DNA of 64,000 nt. It comes from CAYPPG01 sp964412555. Its GTDB lineage: Bacteria; Hinthialibacterota; Hinthialibacteria; Hinthialibacterales; Hinthialibacteraceae. The stretch lies in the NCBI GenBank assembly GCA_964412555.1, contig CAYPPG010000022.1:1-64000 (forward strand), given 5' to 3'. The stretch's first letter is position 1. Every line of letters begins with the position of its first letter. Below, piece by piece: positions 62,601 to 64,000 of this stretch. The notes under the pieces are model-generated. The model worked only from the letters and a program-made list of their open reading frames with translations, was not told the origin of the DNA and made no database searches. The position numbers were made by a program, and so were the translations under genes.

Positions 62601-63917
62601 GGATCGAGAAATACAATAGACAATCTGACAATCAAAAACAATCATAGCATCGATAACATGATTGGAATTGGTGTTTTAGCAGGCGATGTTCATAACCAAT
62701 GGTATGGTATGAATCCAGCCATGGAACGAATTTATTCTGCAAGTAATCGAATTACAAACCTGTTTATCTCTGATAATATAATTGAAAATGGGCATTTTTT
62801 CGGAATCAGTGTCGCTGGTGGAATTGTTGCGGATAACGAGAATTCCGTTGAACATGTGGAAATTTGCAATAACACATTACGTTCACCAGGTGGAACCGGA
62901 ATCTATGTATATGCCGGTGCGGAAGGAGATGAATATATCAAAGGGGGCAACAATCGTGTTTCTGGCGTATTGATCAAACAAAATACCATTCACAACGCCG
63001 TGGATTATGGCATGCTTCTAACCGCGGGGCAGCATCATGAAACCGAATTTAAAGGAACAGATTCCAATCTTGTAGAAAATGTCACGATTGAAGACAATCA
63101 AATCAATATTTTTAACACAGCTGGTATATTTGTATCAGGCGGTTGGGCGGTTCGCGGTCCGGACGGTGTTCAGAATAATGCATTCAACACTCTGAAAATT
63201 TTGAATAATCAAATCGTAAATACCCATAAACAAGGAGAATACGGTGTAGCCATCAAAGTTGTTGGAGGCGAATATGGGGAAGGACCGGGACAAGCATTGA
63301 ATAATCATGTTTCTGATTTAACCCTATCCAATAATTACATTGATGGAAATGATCAAGGAATATGGATCATTGGCGGATCCGGTGAAAACGCAAAAAATAA
63401 TACGGTAACCGTCACTGAAATGGTGAACAATACATATTCAAATACGGTAGGTAAAGTCCAAATCAATGACAATGAGAATGGAGCGACAGAAAATCAAGTC
63501 ATACACCCTGCATATGTAAAATCAGATTTATATTGCACAGATGATTTAAGCAGCGATGTTCCTATCACACGTGACGAAGACCCTGCATGGGATAGGGAAA
63601 TCATAATACGGTGGCAACCGCAGCCCGATTCTTATCAAGATTTTGATGTTCATGTATCTGTGAATGGAGAGGAGGGCATGTGGTTGGGGCAAGTGCAGGG
63701 GAATGCAACCTTTTTTGTTTGGAAGAAAAATGCGCCATCCGAATATGACATAAAAGATCCATTTCAAGATGGTCCACAATTTGGGAATACGTATACCTTT
63801 TCTGTATGGGCAAGAAATCCAGGAACTGGGATCGGAACATCTGCTGGCATAGTGTATGTCGAAGATGTTGATGCTCCTACCGTTACACATACACCAACCT
63901 CGACTCCAACACCATGA
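59631..63917 (+). CDS. Large secreted multidomain protein: FN3-like, LamG/DUF1080-like, LRR, CSLREA, beta-helix
   Basis: A 1428-residue exported protein. A signal peptide (IALFVLPLTLTITPIYS) precedes two FN3-like domains (59715-60490) with the repeated pattern W-H-I-x-V...YLG/FLGQT. A Thr-Pro linker (60520-60630) leads to a jelly-roll domain (60650-61200; DUF1080-like). A second linker is followed by leucine-rich repeats (61440-61850; units such as LTELDVSKNKKLIELKC and LSSLDLSQNTGLQSLYC). A CSLREA-like motif (NANDNVNGNVTD...DGISFREALIASN) introduces a parallel beta-helix (62200-63450) and a third FN3-like domain. The protein ends in a Thr-Pro stretch at 63917. GGAGG lies 5 bases before the ATG at 59631, which also gives the best signal peptide. 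The beta-helix suggests glycan binding or lyase action. Confidence 0.85.
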   Translation: MMCIRFLRFIALFVLPLTLTITPIYSQEQNVFIYDNPGESSGDLTGTTDFDSTENRNLTIGWNADSTGASDWHIYVRKGFGGMKYLGHTNDGTATRFDWYSGASNLDSNFANGPDFNSAYSFRVVRIDGNLDADDYFDMVMPVGFNLEGGNPVSLAQPEIPNLNPGQIVIYDDILGGNDLAPIGSSGSDTDEAGSRAIQIAWNFDRKASEVNEYHILVSVDGEKFNFLGQTYTSRLNYFWWTPNRLFRTNAEYADGPQDGHTYQFKVILSPLSGERANLISGMLSYSVSQLNAETTQFPTPTLTQPIPDSTLTHTPFSTYTPTPTPIYTPTNTPPIGLSSNWSFLGGEWSIIDGTLKAVSLDNTDPKHAWINLDVGNNYTVEADVRIDAWIDNDDYSRAGVAVRLNPETNNAVNLIFHENMETVEYLNDKLAWSNTNDNAFLWRTGIWYTFHVVVNGNEIQGYVQSLEAPNEEKYHLPRWNFSERDSGFPGLTASSNPGVNVSFDNFRVFVEDQLVYEDKFDGNPILNPFPEITPTKSTTSVPTPTPNAMTNINTEENFPDPNFRAVVEEYMGVSPGGEFTALDAAQKNGSLDCFDKGIASVKGLEYFLNITSFSCGSNTLTELDVSKNKKLIELKCESNHLSSLDLSQNTGLQSLYCSTNKISYLDFSNNECLGSIFCDRNQIESLVLPKNNRIDEINCSYNNLTDIKNLADCNSLIQADVSNNYLDYDDWNDVVDLRNRLGFVPYHKDELNNSDGFSYSPQASFAPYNCDASSVLDEPVTILVTNANDNVNGNVTDVRTLLDDPGADGISFREALIASNRTKGSKHIMFSLDLKGEVISYGSDGYFNPYFLLSGDILINGDVDNDEIADITLDGSHTNALPTGIAIWSNNNTVKNLIVKDYSWAGISINCINPYITREAKNNQVIGNHILYSTKKWDMEGACIEISDNLGGYVAAHKKTDLLIQDTLIQDNYVKNRNTGIIVLGGSLGGSRNTIDNLTIKNNHSIDNMIGIGVLAGDVHNQWYGMNPAMERIYSASNRITNLFISDNIIENGHFFGISVAGGIVADNENSVEHVEICNNTLRSPGGTGIYVYAGAEGDEYIKGGNNRVSGVLIKQNTIHNAVDYGMLLTAGQHHETEFKGTDSNLVENVTIEDNQINIFNTAGIFVSGGWAVRGPDGVQNNAFNTLKILNNQIVNTHKQGEYGVAIKVVGGEYGEGPGQALNNHVSDLTLSNNYIDGNDQGIWIIGGSGENAKNNTVTVTEMVNNTYSNTVGKVQINDNENGATENQVIHPAYVKSDLYCTDDLSSDVPITRDEDPAWDREIIIRWQPQPDSYQDFDVHVSVNGEEGMWLGQVQGNATFFVWKKNAPSEYDIKDPFQDGPQFGNTYTFSVWARNPGTGIGTSAGIVYVEDVDAPTVTHTPTSTPTP

Positions 63918-64000
63918 TCGAATTCTGTCATAAACATGAACAACGTTGAAAATATTCTCGACTTGAACTTCAATTTATTGTTCAAGAGTTCATGAGATTC
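63918..64000. other. Last 83 bases, no gene seen
   Basis: Downstream of the multidomain protein the remaining bases hold short open frames only, with no repeat or terminator hairpin recognised. The window ends here. Confidence 0.4.

Noticed and set aside
1..64000. tRNA or rRNA genes
   Set aside because: No cloverleaf with a GTTCGA-type T-arm in proper context and no rRNA stretch was recognised; a tRNA scan would settle this.

Overview
The window looks like a chromosome segment of a Gram-negative, probably uncultured bacterium. It carries an LptD-like outer-membrane protein, HlyD/ABC-2 export, two lone type II secretion-style pseudopilins and Tat-exported oxidoreductases. It also has large secreted beta-helix proteins with Thr-Pro linkers and many glycan-active enzymes (GH2, GH29, GH38, a GH141-like protein, sialidase-like). 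This mix, the moderate GC content, and the short hairpin repeats between genes recall lineages such as Sumerlaeota, Hydrogenedentota, Omnitrophota or the PVC group. No rRNA or tRNA gene is visible, so the phylum remains an inference.

Layout. 0-1.8 kb: a truncated GH29 fucosidase, a receiver-like protein and a pseudopilin on the minus strand. 1.9-5.8 kb: a TetR-HlyD-ABC-permease operon behind a near-perfect promoter and a palindromic operator. 5.8-8.5 kb: TerC, DUF1232 and a gene made largely of 39-bp tandem repeats. 8.6-14.1 kb: a secreted beta-helix protein, a phosphatidylserine decarboxylase-like protein with altered triad positions, and a GH2 enzyme. 14.1-16.5 kb: a decayed toxin-antitoxin island (YefM/Phd antitoxin with its operator, a YoeB toxin broken into a DUF4258 remnant, DUF2283, an orphan nucleotidyltransferase and an MNT/HEPN pair). 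16.5-26.8 kb: DUF362, a PilZ-like membrane protein, GH38, DUF89, a secreted protein and a GntR/LacI-type regulator. 27.5-31.8 kb: an ECF sigma/FecR/carboxypeptidase-regulatory-domain operon.

32.0-41.6 kb: a second pseudopilin, then what looks like a complete uptake and catabolic island. It holds a sugar epimerase, TctC-TctB-TctA transporter, Gfo/Idh oxidoreductase, BKACE (DUF849) enzyme and lyxose-isomerase-like cupin, facing a convergent SIS isomerase and ROK kinase pair. This combination suggests a pathway for a carboxylated sugar that I do not recognise from described systems. 41.6-50.4 kb: cell-envelope genes (LptD-like, YbgC-type thioesterase, a GT-C membrane glycosyltransferase fused to an NPCBM domain, a UPF0104 membrane protein, DUF2334 deacetylase, GNAT, GT4). 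50.5-64 kb: a TPR protein, YifB/ComM, a Tat-exported L-fucose-isomerase-like protein, a GT39-like membrane protein, a sialidase-like protein, a Tat-exported Gfo/Idh protein, and a 1428-residue secreted multidomain protein whose sequence stops inside a Thr-Pro linker.

Short hairpin-forming repeats with GGAGCGC...GC(A/G)GGCAT-type cores recur between genes throughout and are the main non-coding structure.
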